A DNA stretch of 54,139 bases from positions 1 to 54,139 of the forward strand of contig JAQXIY010000038.1 in NCBI GenBank assembly GCA_029008035.1. Reading direction: 5' to 3'. Made by a program: the position numbers and the translations under genes. Shown here piece after piece: positions 40,627 through 49,859 of the stretch; the first letter of the stretch is position 1, and every line of letters begins with the position of its first letter. The DNA is from Lachnospiraceae bacterium (GTDB lineage Bacteria; Bacillota; Clostridia; Lachnospirales; Lachnospiraceae). The notes under the pieces are model-generated. The model ran no database searches. It worked only from the letters and a program-made list of their open reading frames with translations, and had not been told where the DNA came from.

Positions 40627-41910
40627 TTATAAGAAACGATCAATCAACATACCGGAGTAAGCGCTTGGGGCATATGGAGCAGCAAGGGTTCTGCCCGGAT
40701 TTTTGTATTCCACAATTACTTTGTCTACATAATTCATAGGATTGAGCGCTGTCTTTTGCGCTTCTCTGGATAGTGCATTTTTGAAACGATTCAGGGTTAC
40801 ATAGTGATCCTTGGCACTATCGCCGGTAATGGCCTGGGAGAGAACGTCACGGTCTAAAAAGAGGGTGTAATCCTCGGCTTCCATAATTCCGGCAGCGGCT
40901 AGTGACTCCTTCATATTCCGACCGATGCTGGTGACTTCGTTTATCAACTTGTGATTGTTTTGGCTGGCGGAATACTTGTGGCCTACCATCACCAAACCAT
41001 TATAGGCTTGCAACATTTCATCCACACTATCACCGATGGCGTCTGTATTAGCCTTGAAGCCGATGTGTGCAGGGCTACCATCTTCTGTGGGCTTATGCAA
41101 GCTGATTTCGAAGGATTTGTTGATGGTAAAGGTGTTTGCCAGTGAGGAGTGTTCTGTACCGTTTAGGCGGAAAACAGAATTCTCGGCAGGAGAAGTAATC
41201 TCCCCGATGCCCAAAATGTTTAATTCGTTCCAGGATGTACCTGACTGGATACGGAAGAGATAATCTTCTTCGGGAGCCAGTCCGGTCTGCTTTGAGGTAA
41301 TGCGCAGAGCACTCTCGGTGCCGTCATTCATAACCACTTCTGCTTCCAGTCCCACATCGGATTGATTAATCAAACGTGCAATACGAGATTGCACATCGAA
41401 GTTGTTATCCCCGGGATTCACATTAAATTGAAACTCATAGGAATTGGAGGTGGTATCCAAATCAAAAGAGAATGTTCCCTCTTCAAAGGAATGGTCTAAT
41501 CTCTTCAAATAATGTCCCTGATTTACCTGGGGAGTAGCTAGGCGCACTACATCAAGATCAAAAGTCTTGGCACTGTCTGCAGCATCATCCCCCACGTAGG
41601 TGACGGATACAGCGTCCTCATCGGAGGATACGGCGATCTTTTTATTTAGAACGGAAGAGATGTCTTCTCCTGCCTCGGAGAGAGAAGCAATCACATTCTG
41701 AATACGATGAGCATTTTCCTTAATGTCAATAGCGAAACGAGTCACATCCCCGGTTTGTGATATCTTGTAAAGAGGGGATTCTTTGTTTATTTTGATGATG
41801 TTGTTATAAACGCTTCGCAGCTCGCTCTTCTTATGGGAATCATAACGAGAACCTGTGGCTTTGCCATAGGTGGTCAAAAGATAATTATAAGCGGCATCAA
41901 TCTTTGCCAT
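40627..41910 (-). CDS. FliD-like flagellar capping protein homologue
   Basis: 427 residues, AAGGAGGGG before the ATG on the minus strand. The middle resembles FliD: FDLDVVRLATPQVNQGHYLK, FQFNVNPGDNNFDVQSRIARLIN, ALRITSKQTGL and GDSVDEMLQAYNGLV. The C-terminus (YAPSAYSGMLIDRFL) is like the ends of flagellar axial proteins. It lacks the usual FliD N-terminal MSGLVSGID-type helix. It may be a divergent capping or filament-associated protein, or a surface protein derived from one. It is away from the other flagellar genes and reads from a SigA-type promoter, so expression is probably not SigD-dependent. Confidence 0.6.
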   Translation of the reverse strand: MAKIDAAYNYLLTTYGKATGSRYDSHKKSELRSVYNNIIKINKESPLYKISQTGDVTRFAIDIKENAHRIQNVIASLSEAGEDISSVLNKKIAVSSDEDAVSVTYVGDDAADSAKTFDLDVVRLATPQVNQGHYLKRLDHSFEEGTFSFDLDTTSNSYEFQFNVNPGDNNFDVQSRIARLINQSDVGLEAEVVMNDGTESALRITSKQTGLAPEEDYLFRIQSGTSWNELNILGIGEITSPAENSVFRLNGTEHSSLANTFTINKSFEISLHKPTEDGSPAHIGFKANTDAIGDSVDEMLQAYNGLVMVGHKYSASQNNHKLINEVTSIGRNMKESLAAAGIMEAEDYTLFLDRDVLSQAITGDSAKDHYVTLNRFKNALSREAQKTALNPMNYVDKVIVEYKNPGRTLAAPYAPSAYSGMLIDRFL

Positions 41911-42020
41911 AAGACATCCCCTCCTTTCTTCCTTGAAATTTGTAGTAAATAATGAGAAAATCCTTTTCTCACAATTTGCATTTGCTACAATAGGGCGTAA
42001 AAATCCATTTATCCACTTAC

Positions 42021-42049
42021 ATTATACTATCTGGGCCATTTTTTGTCAC
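42021..42049 (-). promoter_or_regulatory. SigA promoter of the FliD-like gene
   Basis: On the minus strand: GTGACA (42049-42044), 17 bp, TATAAT (42026-42021). The -10 is perfect and the spacing ideal. Confidence 0.75.
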
Positions 42050-42155
42050 CTACAAAATGTAGAAGCTTCTTATTATATATGAGGCTATATCTCGTGGATA
42101 AAGAGATGTTATTCTGAAAAGGCCGGAAAAATCAAGGGGTGAGAGCAAAAATATC

Positions 42156-42185
42156 TTGACGATGACCGATATGCTATGGTACAAT
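42156..42185 (+). promoter_or_regulatory. SigA promoter of rpmG-secE-nusG
   Basis: TTGACG (42156-42161), 18 bp, TACAAT (42180-42185), about 85 bp before rpmG. Confidence 0.75.
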
Positions 42186-42271
42186 CGTTAAGCGACGGAA
42201 GTAGGTCTTTTTTTTATGCTCAATTTTGGGCATAGAAAAACACAAAGAAAATGAAAGTGGAGGTGGAAGTT

Positions 42272-42421
42272 GTGCGCACAAAAATAACATTGGCATGCAC
42301 AGAATGTCAGCAGCGTAATTACAATACGACAAAAGACAAGAAGACTCATCCAGACAGAATGGAAACGAGTAAGTACTGCAAGTTCTGCAAGAAACACACT
42401 TTACACAAGGAAACCAAGTAA
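42272..42421 (+). CDS. rpmG: 50S ribosomal protein L33
   Basis: A 49-residue gene below usual ORF cut-offs, starting at GTG (42272) with GGAGGT 7 bp upstream. It reads [20 protein letters not shown] and ends HTLHKETK. Two CxxC pairs (CTEC and CKFC) show the zinc-binding form. L33 is a small 50S protein near the E site. rpmG upstream of secE-nusG is the standard Firmicute order. Confidence 0.95.
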   Translation: MRTKITLACTECQQRNYNTTKDKKTHPDRMETSKYCKFCKKHTLHKETK

Positions 42422-42441
42422 TTGGAGTAAAGGAGATTGTT

Positions 42442-42642
42442 ATGGCAGAAGTTGAAAAGAAAACAGTATCTAAGCGCTGGGCAGGCCTGAAGTCAGAGTT
42501 CTCTAAGATTATCTGGCCGGAGGCACCATCGGTTAGACGACAGACAGTAGCAGTTGTCGTATCATCGATTGTAATTGCGTTGATCATTGTAATCCTTGAT
42601 TACGCAATCCAGTATGGCATTGATTTTCTAGTGAAATTGTAA
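42442..42642 (+). CDS. secE: Protein translocase subunit SecE
   Basis: 66 residues: a short charged N-terminus (KRWAGLKSEFSKIIWPEAPSV) with the conserved WP pair of SecE, then one membrane helix (VVVSSIVIALIIVILDYAIQ). It forms the SecYEG channel with SecY and SecG. AAAGGAG precedes the ATG. It lies between rpmG and nusG as in most Firmicutes. Confidence 0.95.
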   Translation: MAEVEKKTVSKRWAGLKSEFSKIIWPEAPSVRRQTVAVVVSSIVIALIIVILDYAIQYGIDFLVKL

Positions 42643-42658
42643 TGGAGGCAGAGGTAGT

Positions 42659-43177
42659 ATGGCAGAGGCAAAGTGGTATGTAGTTCATACCTACTCGGGT
42701 TATGAGAATAAGGTCAAAGCGAATATCGATAAGGCTATTGAGAACCGTCACTTGGAAGACCAGATCCTTGAAGTGCGTGTCCCTATGCAGGATGTCACGG
42801 AAGTGAAGGACGGTGTCAGAAAGACTTCTTCTAAGAAGATGTTTCCGGGATATGTTCTTATCAATATGGTTATGAATGATGTTACCTGGTATGTTGTCAG
42901 AAACACCAGAGGCGTGACCGGTTTTGTTGGTCCTGGAAGTAAGCCTGTACCACTTACGGATGCTGAAATGAGACCGCTAGGTATCAAAGCTGAGAACATT
43001 GTTGTTGACTTTGGCGAGGGTGATACCGTTGCTGTCATTGGCGGCGTTTGGAAAGACACCGTTGGTGTTATTCAGTCAATGAATCACAACAAGCAGAGCG
43101 TCACCATCAATGTGGAATTGTTCGGTCGTGAAACACCGGTAGAAATAAGTTTCACAGATGTTAAGAAAATGAATTAA
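42659..43177 (+). CDS. nusG: Transcription termination/antitermination factor NusG
   Basis: 172 residues. The NGN domain has [29 protein letters not shown] and TRGVTGFVG; the C-terminal KOW domain has [17 protein letters not shown]. NusG binds RNA polymerase and, through KOW, partners such as Rho or S10. Directly downstream of secE (16 bp) with GGAGGCAGAGG before the start. Ordinary for the family. Confidence 0.98.
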   Translation: MAEAKWYVVHTYSGYENKVKANIDKAIENRHLEDQILEVRVPMQDVTEVKDGVRKTSSKKMFPGYVLINMVMNDVTWYVVRNTRGVTGFVGPGSKPVPLTDAEMRPLGIKAENIVVDFGEGDTVAVIGGVWKDTVGVIQSMNHNKQSVTINVELFGRETPVEISFTDVKKMN

Positions 43178-43191
43178 GGAGGAACTATCCA

Positions 43192-43617
43192 ATGGCAAAG
43201 AAAATCGAAGGATATATCAAGTTGCAGATTCCTGCTGGTAAAGCTACACCTGCACCACCAGTTGGTCCTGCTCTTGGACAGCATGGTGTTAACATTGTAG
43301 AGTTTACAAAGCAGTTTAACGCAAAGACAGCAGATATGGGAGACACAATTGTGCCTGTAGTTATCACTGTTTATGCGGACAGAAGTTTTAGCTTTATCAC
43401 TAAGACACCACCTGCGGCAGTTCTTATTAAGAAGGCAGCTAAGATTCAGTCCGGTTCCGGAGAACCTAACAAGAAGAAAGTTGCTAAGATCACAAAGGCT
43501 CAGGTTCAGGAAATCGCTGAGACAAAACTTCCAGACCTGAACGCAGCATCTCTTGAGGCTGCAATGAGCATGATCGAAGGTACTGCACGAAGCATGGGTG
43601 TTGAGGTTATTGACTAA
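43192..43617 (+). CDS. rplK: 50S ribosomal protein L11
   Basis: 141 residues with the canonical L11 N-terminus ([37 protein letters not shown]) and C-terminal rRNA-binding domain ([33 protein letters not shown]). L11 binds the GTPase-associated region of 23S rRNA. AAGGAGG is before the ATG, 14 bp after nusG, so co-transcription is likely. Confidence 0.98.
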   Translation: MAKKIEGYIKLQIPAGKATPAPPVGPALGQHGVNIVEFTKQFNAKTADMGDTIVPVVITVYADRSFSFITKTPPAAVLIKKAAKIQSGSGEPNKKKVAKITKAQVQEIAETKLPDLNAASLEAAMSMIEGTARSMGVEVID

Positions 43618-43643
43618 CACCAAGTAATTAAGAAGTGAATTTA

Positions 43644-43672
43644 GTGGGAGGGACCTCTCCCGATATTACCAC
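43644..43672 (+). promoter_or_regulatory. Probable L1-binding autoregulatory RNA element upstream of rplA
   Basis: GTGG (43644-43647) pairs with CCAC (43669-43672) and encloses GAG/CTC (43648-43650/43657-43659) with an asymmetric internal loop, just before the rplA ribosome binding site (AGGAGGT at 43674). Two short helices around an asymmetric loop are the shape of L1 mRNA sites, which mimic the 23S rRNA target. Confidence 0.6.
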
Positions 43673-43687
43673 AGGAGGTATTTTATA

Positions 43688-44383
43688 ATGAAAAGAGGAA
43701 AGAAATATTTAGAGCTTTCAAAGTCATATGACAAGACAGCTTTATTTGAGACAGCAGATGCAATCTCACAGGTAAAGAAGAATGCAACTGCGAAGTTTGA
43801 TGAGACAATCGAAGCTCACATCAGAACCGGTTGTGACGGTCGTCACGCTGAGCAGCAGATTCGTGGCGCTGTTGTTTTGCCACACGGTACAGGTAAGGAT
43901 GTCAAGGTTTTGGTATTTGCCAAGGGACCTAAGGCAGACGAGGCTGAGGCAGCAGGCGCAGATTTCGTTGGAGCTGAGGATTTGATTCCAAAGATTCAGA
44001 ACGACGGATGGTTGGATTTCGATGTAGTTGTTGCTACACCTGATATGATGGGTGTTGTAGGTCGTTTGGGACGCGTACTTGGACCTAAGGGCTTGATGCC
44101 TAACCCCAAAGCAGGTACAGTTACTATGGATGTAACCAAGGCTGTTGCTGATATCAAGGCTGGTAAGATTGAGTATCGATTGGATAAGACAAACATTATC
44201 CATGTGCCAATTGGAAAAGCTTCCTTTACAGAGGAACAATTAGCGGACAACTTCCAGACCCTTATGGATGCCATTAACAAGGCTAAGCCAAGCAGCTTGA
44301 AGGGCCAGTACATTAAGAGCGTAACATTAGCTCCTACAATGGGACCTGGTGTCAAGGTGAACGTGGCAAAAGTTGCACAGTAG
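43688..44383 (+). CDS. rplA: 50S ribosomal protein L1
   Basis: 231 residues: [61 protein letters not shown] and [20 protein letters not shown] are the L1 signatures. L1 forms the L1 stalk at the E site and represses the rplK-rplA mRNA. A probable L1 target hairpin lies in the 70-bp gap upstream. The gene ends just before a strong promoter. Confidence 0.98.
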   Translation: MKRGKKYLELSKSYDKTALFETADAISQVKKNATAKFDETIEAHIRTGCDGRHAEQQIRGAVVLPHGTGKDVKVLVFAKGPKADEAEAAGADFVGAEDLIPKIQNDGWLDFDVVVATPDMMGVVGRLGRVLGPKGLMPNPKAGTVTMDVTKAVADIKAGKIEYRLDKTNIIHVPIGKASFTEEQLADNFQTLMDAINKAKPSSLKGQYIKSVTLAPTMGPGVKVNVAKVAQ

Positions 44384-44386
44384 TTA

Positions 44387-44415
44387 TTGACATTCAAATA
44401 ATACAATGATATAAT
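44387..44415 (+). promoter_or_regulatory. Consensus SigA promoter of rplJ-rplL
   Basis: TTGACA (44387-44392), 17 bp, TATAAT (44410-44415): a perfect match. Transcription would start near 44422, at the beginning of the L10 leader. Confidence 0.92.
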
Positions 44416-44421
44416 GCACAA

Positions 44422-44560
44422 GCATGTTGCCGTAGACAGTAGGTGCCTTAGGGCGTAACAGAGTAATCTACCTACCGAGGACAGTCAATCGCTTTTGGCG
44501 ATATGATTATGATTTTTAGAGCCTCTTTGTCTAGCACAAAGGGGCTTTGTTTTGTTTTGG
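44422..44560 (+). ncRNA. Ribosomal protein L10 leader (cis-regulatory RNA)
   Basis: The leader has the L10-leader pattern: GCCGTAGACAGTAGGTGCC near 44429-44447, the partner CTACCTACCGAGGACAG (44468-44484), and at the end a terminator hairpin GCCTCTTTGT/ACAAAGGGGC (44521-44530/44536-44545) with a T-rich tail. L10-L12 binding to the upstream fold is known to favour the terminator, which gives negative feedback. Confidence 0.88.
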
Positions 44561-44626
44561 ACAAAGCAACGTTATAAAATCTCCAGGTCTAAGCAAGATG
44601 AAATAAAATAAGGAGGTACACGAAAC

Positions 44627-45244
44627 GTGGCAAAAGTTGAATTAAAGCAGCCAATCATCGAAGAGATTTCAGCAAACGTTAAGGATGCACAGTCTGTAGT
44701 AGTTGTTGACTATCGTGGTTTGACTGTTGAGCAAGACACACAGTTGCGTAAACAATTAAGAGAAGCAGGCGTTACTTACAAGGTATACAAGAACACAATG
44801 ATGAACTTCGCTTTCAAAGGAACAGACTTCGAGAGCCTTTCAGAAGTGTTAGAAGGACCTAGCGCTATTGCTATCTCAACAGAGGATGCAACAGCTCCGG
44901 CTCGTATCTTGGCTAAATTTGCTAAGAATGCACCTGCACTTGAGATCAAGGCCGGTGTTGTAGAAGGTACATTCTACGATGCGAACGGAATGAAGGCGGT
45001 TGCGGCAGTGCCATCAAGAGAAGAATTGCTCTCCAAGTTGCTTGGAAGCTTGCAGTCTCCTATGGCTAACTTCGCCAGAGTTATCAGCCAGATTGCTGAG
45101 AACGGCGGCGCAGCAGATGCTCCAGCAGCAGAGGAAGCTCCGGCTGAGGAGGCTCCTGTAGAGGAAACTCCAGCGGTTGAAGAAGCACCAGCTACTGAGG
45201 AAGCAGCAGACGCCGAAAGTAACTTGGCGACTGACGAGCAGTAG
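44627..45244 (+). CDS. rplJ: 50S ribosomal protein L10, with long acidic tail
   Basis: 205 residues from a GTG start (AGGAGGT 9 bp upstream). The body is typical: IIEEISANVKDAQSVVVVDY, RGLTVEQDTQLRKQLREAGV, YKNTMMNFAF, and SREELLSKLLGSLQSPMANF. After about residue 160 it has an extra tail of about 40 residues of repeated Ala/Pro/Glu (EEAPAEEAPVEETPAVEEAP). Such tails are common in Lachnospiraceae L10 proteins, to my knowledge. L10 anchors the L7/L12 stalk. Confidence 0.97.
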   Translation: MAKVELKQPIIEEISANVKDAQSVVVVDYRGLTVEQDTQLRKQLREAGVTYKVYKNTMMNFAFKGTDFESLSEVLEGPSAIAISTEDATAPARILAKFAKNAPALEIKAGVVEGTFYDANGMKAVAAVPSREELLSKLLGSLQSPMANFARVISQIAENGGAADAPAAEEAPAEEAPVEETPAVEEAPATEEAADAESNLATDEQ

Positions 45245-45382
45245 GCGAAGTCAGAGCCTAGTGCGAGGTGGTTCTGTGAGATTAACGAAAACGAGTGTAA
45301 ACGAAGTTTGAGTTTAGCGAGCAGAACTTCATTGTGAAAAACGAAAATATCGAAAACAAATTTTTAAATGGAGGAAATTATC

Positions 45383-45757
45383 ATGGCAAAGATGACAACA
45401 GAAGAATTTATCGAAGCTATCAAAGAGTTAAGCGTATTAGAGTTGAATGACTTAGTAAAGGCTTGTGAAGAAGAGTTTGGCGTATCTGCAGCAGCAGGTG
45501 TTGTAGTTGCAGCAGCAGGCGGAGACGCAGCAGCAGCAGAAGAGAAGGACGAGTTCGACGTAGAGTTGACAGAAGTAGGTCCTAACAAGGTTAAGGTTAT
45601 CAAGGTTGTTCGTGAGGCAACTGGCTTGGGCTTGAAGGAAGCTAAGGAAGTAGTTGACGGAGCTCCTAAGATCGTTAAGGAAGGCGCTGACAAGGCAACT
45701 GCTGAGGACATCAAGGCTAAGTTAGAGGCAGAGGGCGCTAAGGTTACATTGAAGTAA
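45383..45757 (+). CDS. rplL: 50S ribosomal protein L7/L12
   Basis: 124 residues: [20 protein letters not shown] at the start, an Ala/Gly hinge, and a C-terminal domain ending [10 protein letters not shown]. The frame is open from 45368, but GGAGG at 45370-45374 sets the ATG at 45383. L7/L12 is the multi-copy stalk that recruits translation factors. The gap of 138 bp to rplJ holds only short repeats (GTTCTG/CAGAAC) and no gene. Confidence 0.98.
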   Translation: MAKMTTEEFIEAIKELSVLELNDLVKACEEEFGVSAAAGVVVAAAGGDAAAAEEKDEFDVELTEVGPNKVKVIKVVREATGLGLKEAKEVVDGAPKIVKEGADKATAEDIKAKLEAEGAKVTLK

Positions 45758-45789
45758 TTTTGCTTTTTGCTACAATGACATAAGTCATC

Positions 45790-45843
45790 AAAAGACACGG
45801 TTTTTCAGTTGTGGAATACCGTGTCTTTTTTTGTAAAAATATT
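45790..45843 (+). terminator. Terminator after rplL
   Basis: A 12-bp stem (45790-45801 with 45828-45839) with a 26-nt loop is followed by a T tract. Confidence 0.85.
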
Positions 45844-45856
45844 TCAAAACTTTCTC

Positions 45857-45885
45857 TTGCATTGGAAAAAGATTTGTAGTATAGT
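45857..45885 (+). promoter_or_regulatory. SigA promoter of rpoB-rpoC
   Basis: TTGCAT (45857-45862), 17 bp, TATAGT (45880-45885), about 80 bp before rpoB. Confidence 0.8.
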
Positions 45886-45967
45886 ATAGGGTGCTTTATT
45901 GTGGTGCAATGGGCATTTGTGCGCCCATTTTTCAATAGACAGAATAAAAACGAGAGGTGAAACGTCA

Positions 45968-48900
45968 ATGGAGAAAAACAGAATACGTCCGGTGAAAGCC
46001 GGAAAAAGCATGCGTATGAGTTACTCGAGACAAAAAGAGGTATTGGAGATGCCTAACCTGATTGAGGTTCAGAAGGATTCCTATCAGTGGTTTCTGGATG
46101 AGGGACTCAAAGAGGTTTTCGCCGATATCTCTCCGATTGCTGATTACAGTGGTCAATTGAGCTTGGAATTTGTTGATTTTACATTATGCAAAGACGATGT
46201 AAAATATACAATTCCACAGTGCAAGGAAAGAGATGCCACATACGCTGCTCCTTTGAAAGTTAAGGTCCGTCTTTACAACAAAGCGACTGACGAAATCAAT
46301 GAGCATGAGATTTTTATGGGTGATTTGCCACTGATGACAGAGACAGGTACTTTTGTTATCAATGGTGCTGAGCGTGTTATCGTCAGCCAGTTGGTTCGTT
46401 CCCCGGGAATCTACTATGCAATTGGTCACGACAAAGTAGGTAAGGAGTTGTATTCTTGTACCGTTATTCCTAACCGTGGTGCATGGTTAGAGTATGAGAC
46501 AGACTCTAATGACGTTTTCTATGTTCGTGTGGATAGAACAAGAAAGGTTCCGATTACCGTTCTGATTCGTGCCCTTGGCGTGGGTACAAATCAGCAAATT
46601 ATTGATTTGTTTGGCGAGGAGCCTAAGATTATGGCCTCTCTGGGTAAGGATCCTTCCATCACAGAGAGAGAGCCAAACGGAAGCTATGAGGCTGGCCTCT
46701 TGGAATTATATCGTAAGATTCGTCCGGGTGAGCCACTTACTGTTGAGAGTGCAGAGAGTCTGATTTCTGCAATGTTCTTTGACCCTCGTAGATACGATCT
46801 GGCTAAGGTTGGTCGTTACAAGTTCAACAAGAAACTGGCATACAGAAATCGCATCAACGGTCAGATTTTGGCAGAGGATGTAGTGGATGCAACCACAGGT
46901 GAAATTCTTGCAGAAGCCGGAACGAAAGTTACCAGAGAACTTGCTGATACCATTCAGAATGCGGCCGTACCATACGTGTGGATTCAGACTGAGACAAGAA
47001 ATGTCAAAGTTCTGTCTAATATGATGGTTGACATTAGCAACTATATTGAAATGGATCCTAAGGAACTTGGGGTCACAGAATTGGTATATTATCCGGTATT
47101 GGCTCAGATTTTAGAAGAGAATGATACGAAAGAAGAGATTGCAGAGGCAATCAAGAAGAATATTGCTGATTTGATTCCTAAGCATATTACAAGAGAGGAT
47201 ATCTTTGCGTCCATCAATTACAATATGCATTTGGAATACCAGATTGGACATGATGATGACATTGACCACTTAGGCAATCGTCGTATTCGTGCGGTTGGTG
47301 AGCTGTTGCAGAACCAGTACCGCATTGGTTTGTCACGTCTGGAAAGAGTTGTCCGCGAGAGAATGACTACCCAGGACTTGGAGGGTATTTCTCCGCAGAG
47401 TTTGATTAATATTAAGCCGGTTACAGCGGCAGTAAAGGAATTTTTCGGATCTTCACAGCTGTCACAGTTTATGGATCAGAACAATCCTCTGGGTGAGTTG
47501 ACTCACAAGAGACGTCTGTCTGCCCTGGGTCCCGGTGGTTTGTCAAGAGATCGTGCCGGATTTGAGGTTCGAGATGTACACTATTCTCACTATGGTAGAA
47601 TGTGTCCGATTGAGACTCCTGAAGGTCCTAATATCGGTTTGATTAACTCTCTTGCAAGCTATGCGAGAATCAATGAGTATGGTTTCATTGAGGCTCCATA
47701 TCGCAAGATTGACAAGACAGATCCTAAGAATCCTCGCGTTACAGACGAGGTTGTATATATGACGGCAGATGAAGAGGATAACTATCATGTAGCACAGGCA
47801 AACGAGAAGTTGGATGCAGAGGGACATTTTGTCCGTAATTCCGTATCCGGTCGTTTCCGTGAAGAGACACAGGAGTATGATAAGCAGATGTTTGATTACA
47901 TGGATGTGTCTCCTAAGATGGTATTCTCCGTTGCAACTGCATTGATTCCATTCTTGCAGAACGATGATGCAAACCGTGCCCTGATGGGATCCAACATGCA
48001 GCGTCAGGCTGTGCCGCTTCTTACAACAGAGGCTCCGGTCGTAGGTACAGGTATGGAGCCAAAGACTGCTGTTGACTCAGGAGTCTGCGTAGTTGCCAAG
48101 CGTGCCGGTGTGGTTGAGCGCGCAGAGTCTAATCGTATTATTGTGCGTACAGATGACAATGACAAAGATGAATATATCTTGAGCAAGTTTACTCGTAGTA
48201 ACCAGTCCAACTGTTACAACCAGAGACCTATCGTATTCAAGGGTGACAGAGTCGAGGCTGGCGAGGTTATCGCTGATGGCCCATCCACCTCTCAGGGCGA
48301 ATTGGCACTTGGTAAGAACCCTCTGATTGGTTTCATGACATGGGAGGGTTACAACTACGAGGATGCTGTTCTTTTGTCAGAGAGATTGGTTCAGGATGAT
48401 GTTTACACATCTGTTCATATTGAAGAATACGAAGTAGAGGCAAGAGACACTAAGCTTGGAGCAGAAGAGATTACTCGCGATGTTCCCGGTGTAGGTGACG
48501 ATGCCCTCAAGGATTTGGATGAGAATGGTATTATCCGCATCGGTGCGGAGGTTCGTTCCGGTGATATTTTGGTTGGTAAAGTTACACCAAAGGGTGAGAC
48601 AGAACTTACCGCTGAGGAGAGATTGCTCCGTGCTATTTTCGGCGAAAAGGCAAGAGAAGTTCGTGATACTTCCCTGAAGGTTCCTCATGGTGAATATGGT
48701 ATCGTTGTAGATGCCAAGGTATTTACCCGCGAGAATGGAGATGAATTATCTCCCGGTGTCAACAAGGCAGTTCGTATCTACATCGCTCAGAAGCGTAAGA
48801 TCTCTGTAGGTGATAAGATGGCTGGTCGTCATGGTAACAAGGGTGTCGTTTCCCGTGTATTACCTGTAGAAGATATGCCATTTTTGCCAAATGGTAGACC

Positions 48901-49840
48901 GCTTGATATCGTATTGAATCCATTGGGTGTGCCTTCCCGTATGAATATTGGACAGGTGCTGGAGATTCATTTGAGTCTTGCCGCAAAGGCGCTGGGATTC
49001 AACATTGAGACACCTGTATTCGATGGCGCACGAGAGATTGATATTCAGGATACTCTGGAACTTTCCAACGACTATGTAAATATGGAGTGGGAAGATTTTG
49101 AGGCTAAATATAAAGACGTCCTCAGAGAGGATGTTATGCAGTACTTGTCTGACAACAGAGATCACAGAGAACTCTGGAAGGGCGTTGAACTTGGCCGCGA
49201 TGGTAAGGTTCAACTTCGCGATGGACGTACAGGTGAGGAGTTTGACTCACCGGTTACCATCGGCCACATGCACTACCTGAAGCTTCACCATTTGGTAGAC
49301 GATAAGATTCATGCTCGTTCTACCGGTCCTTACTCTCTTGTTACACAGCAGCCACTGGGTGGTAAAGCACAGTTCGGTGGACAGCGTTTTGGTGAGATGG
49401 AGGTTTGGGCTCTGGAGGCCTACGGTGCATCTTACACATTGCAGGAGATTTTGACAATGAAGTCCGATGATGTTGTTGGACGTGTTAAGACATACGAAGC
49501 AATTATTAAAGGTGAGAATATTCCTGAGCCGGGAATTCCGGAATCCTTCAAGGTTCTGTTAAAGGAACTTCAGTCTTTAGGTCTGGACGTAAAAGTTTTG
49601 GATGAGGACAGAAATGAAGTTGAATTAATGGAAACCAGCGAGTATGGCAACACAGATTTGAATGCCATTATCGCAGGTGACAAGAACTTCGCATTCGAAA
49701 GCAACGAATCCTTCGAGAAGAGCGGATTCACAAAGCAGGAATTTGACGCAGACAGCGAAGAATTGGTCAACATTGAGGACGAAGAGCCTGACATGGATGA
49801 CTATGCTGTTGATTTCGACGATGATCTTGGCGACGAATAA
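45968..49840 (+). CDS. rpoB: DNA-directed RNA polymerase subunit beta
   Basis: 1290 residues from the ATG at 45968 (GAGAGGTG upstream; frame open from 45899). It has the RpoB landmarks: [28 protein letters not shown], the rifampicin region near 495-530 ([20 protein letters not shown]), [39 protein letters not shown] and [18 protein letters not shown]. Asp, His and Ser at the usual rifampicin resistance positions are the sensitive type. The last 60 residues are strongly acidic. Confidence 0.99.
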   Translation: MEKNRIRPVKAGKSMRMSYSRQKEVLEMPNLIEVQKDSYQWFLDEGLKEVFADISPIADYSGQLSLEFVDFTLCKDDVKYTIPQCKERDATYAAPLKVKVRLYNKATDEINEHEIFMGDLPLMTETGTFVINGAERVIVSQLVRSPGIYYAIGHDKVGKELYSCTVIPNRGAWLEYETDSNDVFYVRVDRTRKVPITVLIRALGVGTNQQIIDLFGEEPKIMASLGKDPSITEREPNGSYEAGLLELYRKIRPGEPLTVESAESLISAMFFDPRRYDLAKVGRYKFNKKLAYRNRINGQILAEDVVDATTGEILAEAGTKVTRELADTIQNAAVPYVWIQTETRNVKVLSNMMVDISNYIEMDPKELGVTELVYYPVLAQILEENDTKEEIAEAIKKNIADLIPKHITREDIFASINYNMHLEYQIGHDDDIDHLGNRRIRAVGELLQNQYRIGLSRLERVVRERMTTQDLEGISPQSLINIKPVTAAVKEFFGSSQLSQFMDQNNPLGELTHKRRLSALGPGGLSRDRAGFEVRDVHYSHYGRMCPIETPEGPNIGLINSLASYARINEYGFIEAPYRKIDKTDPKNPRVTDEVVYMTADEEDNYHVAQANEKLDAEGHFVRNSVSGRFREETQEYDKQMFDYMDVSPKMVFSVATALIPFLQNDDANRALMGSNMQRQAVPLLTTEAPVVGTGMEPKTAVDSGVCVVAKRAGVVERAESNRIIVRTDDNDKDEYILSKFTRSNQSNCYNQRPIVFKGDRVEAGEVIADGPSTSQGELALGKNPLIGFMTWEGYNYEDAVLLSERLVQDDVYTSVHIEEYEVEARDTKLGAEEITRDVPGVGDDALKDLDENGIIRIGAEVRSGDILVGKVTPKGETELTAEERLLRAIFGEKAREVRDTSLKVPHGEYGIVVDAKVFTRENGDELSPGVNKAVRIYIAQKRKISVGDKMAGRHGNKGVVSRVLPVEDMPFLPNGRPLDIVLNPLGVPSRMNIGQVLEIHLSLAAKALGFNIETPVFDGAREIDIQDTLELSNDYVNMEWEDFEAKYKDVLREDVMQYLSDNRDHRELWKGVELGRDGKVQLRDGRTGEEFDSPVTIGHMHYLKLHHLVDDKIHARSTGPYSLVTQQPLGGKAQFGGQRFGEMEVWALEAYGASYTLQEILTMKSDDVVGRVKTYEAIIKGENIPEPGIPESFKVLLKELQSLGLDVKVLDEDRNEVELMETSEYGNTDLNAIIAGDKNFAFESNESFEKSGFTKQEFDADSEELVNIEDEEPDMDDYAVDFDDDLGDE

Positions 49841-49859
49841 TTAAGGAAGGAGATTAGCA

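Larger units (their letters stand above)
41911..42271. other. 361-bp divergent intergenic region
   Basis: No gene is supported. It holds a nested inverted repeat in the leader of the minus-strand FliD-like gene (TTGTAGTAAAT 41940-41950 with ATTTGCTACAA 41980-41990; TGAGAAAA 41953-41960 with TTTTCTCA 41964-41971), that gene's SigA promoter, and the plus-strand promoter of the rpmG-secE-nusG operon. Confidence 0.7.
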
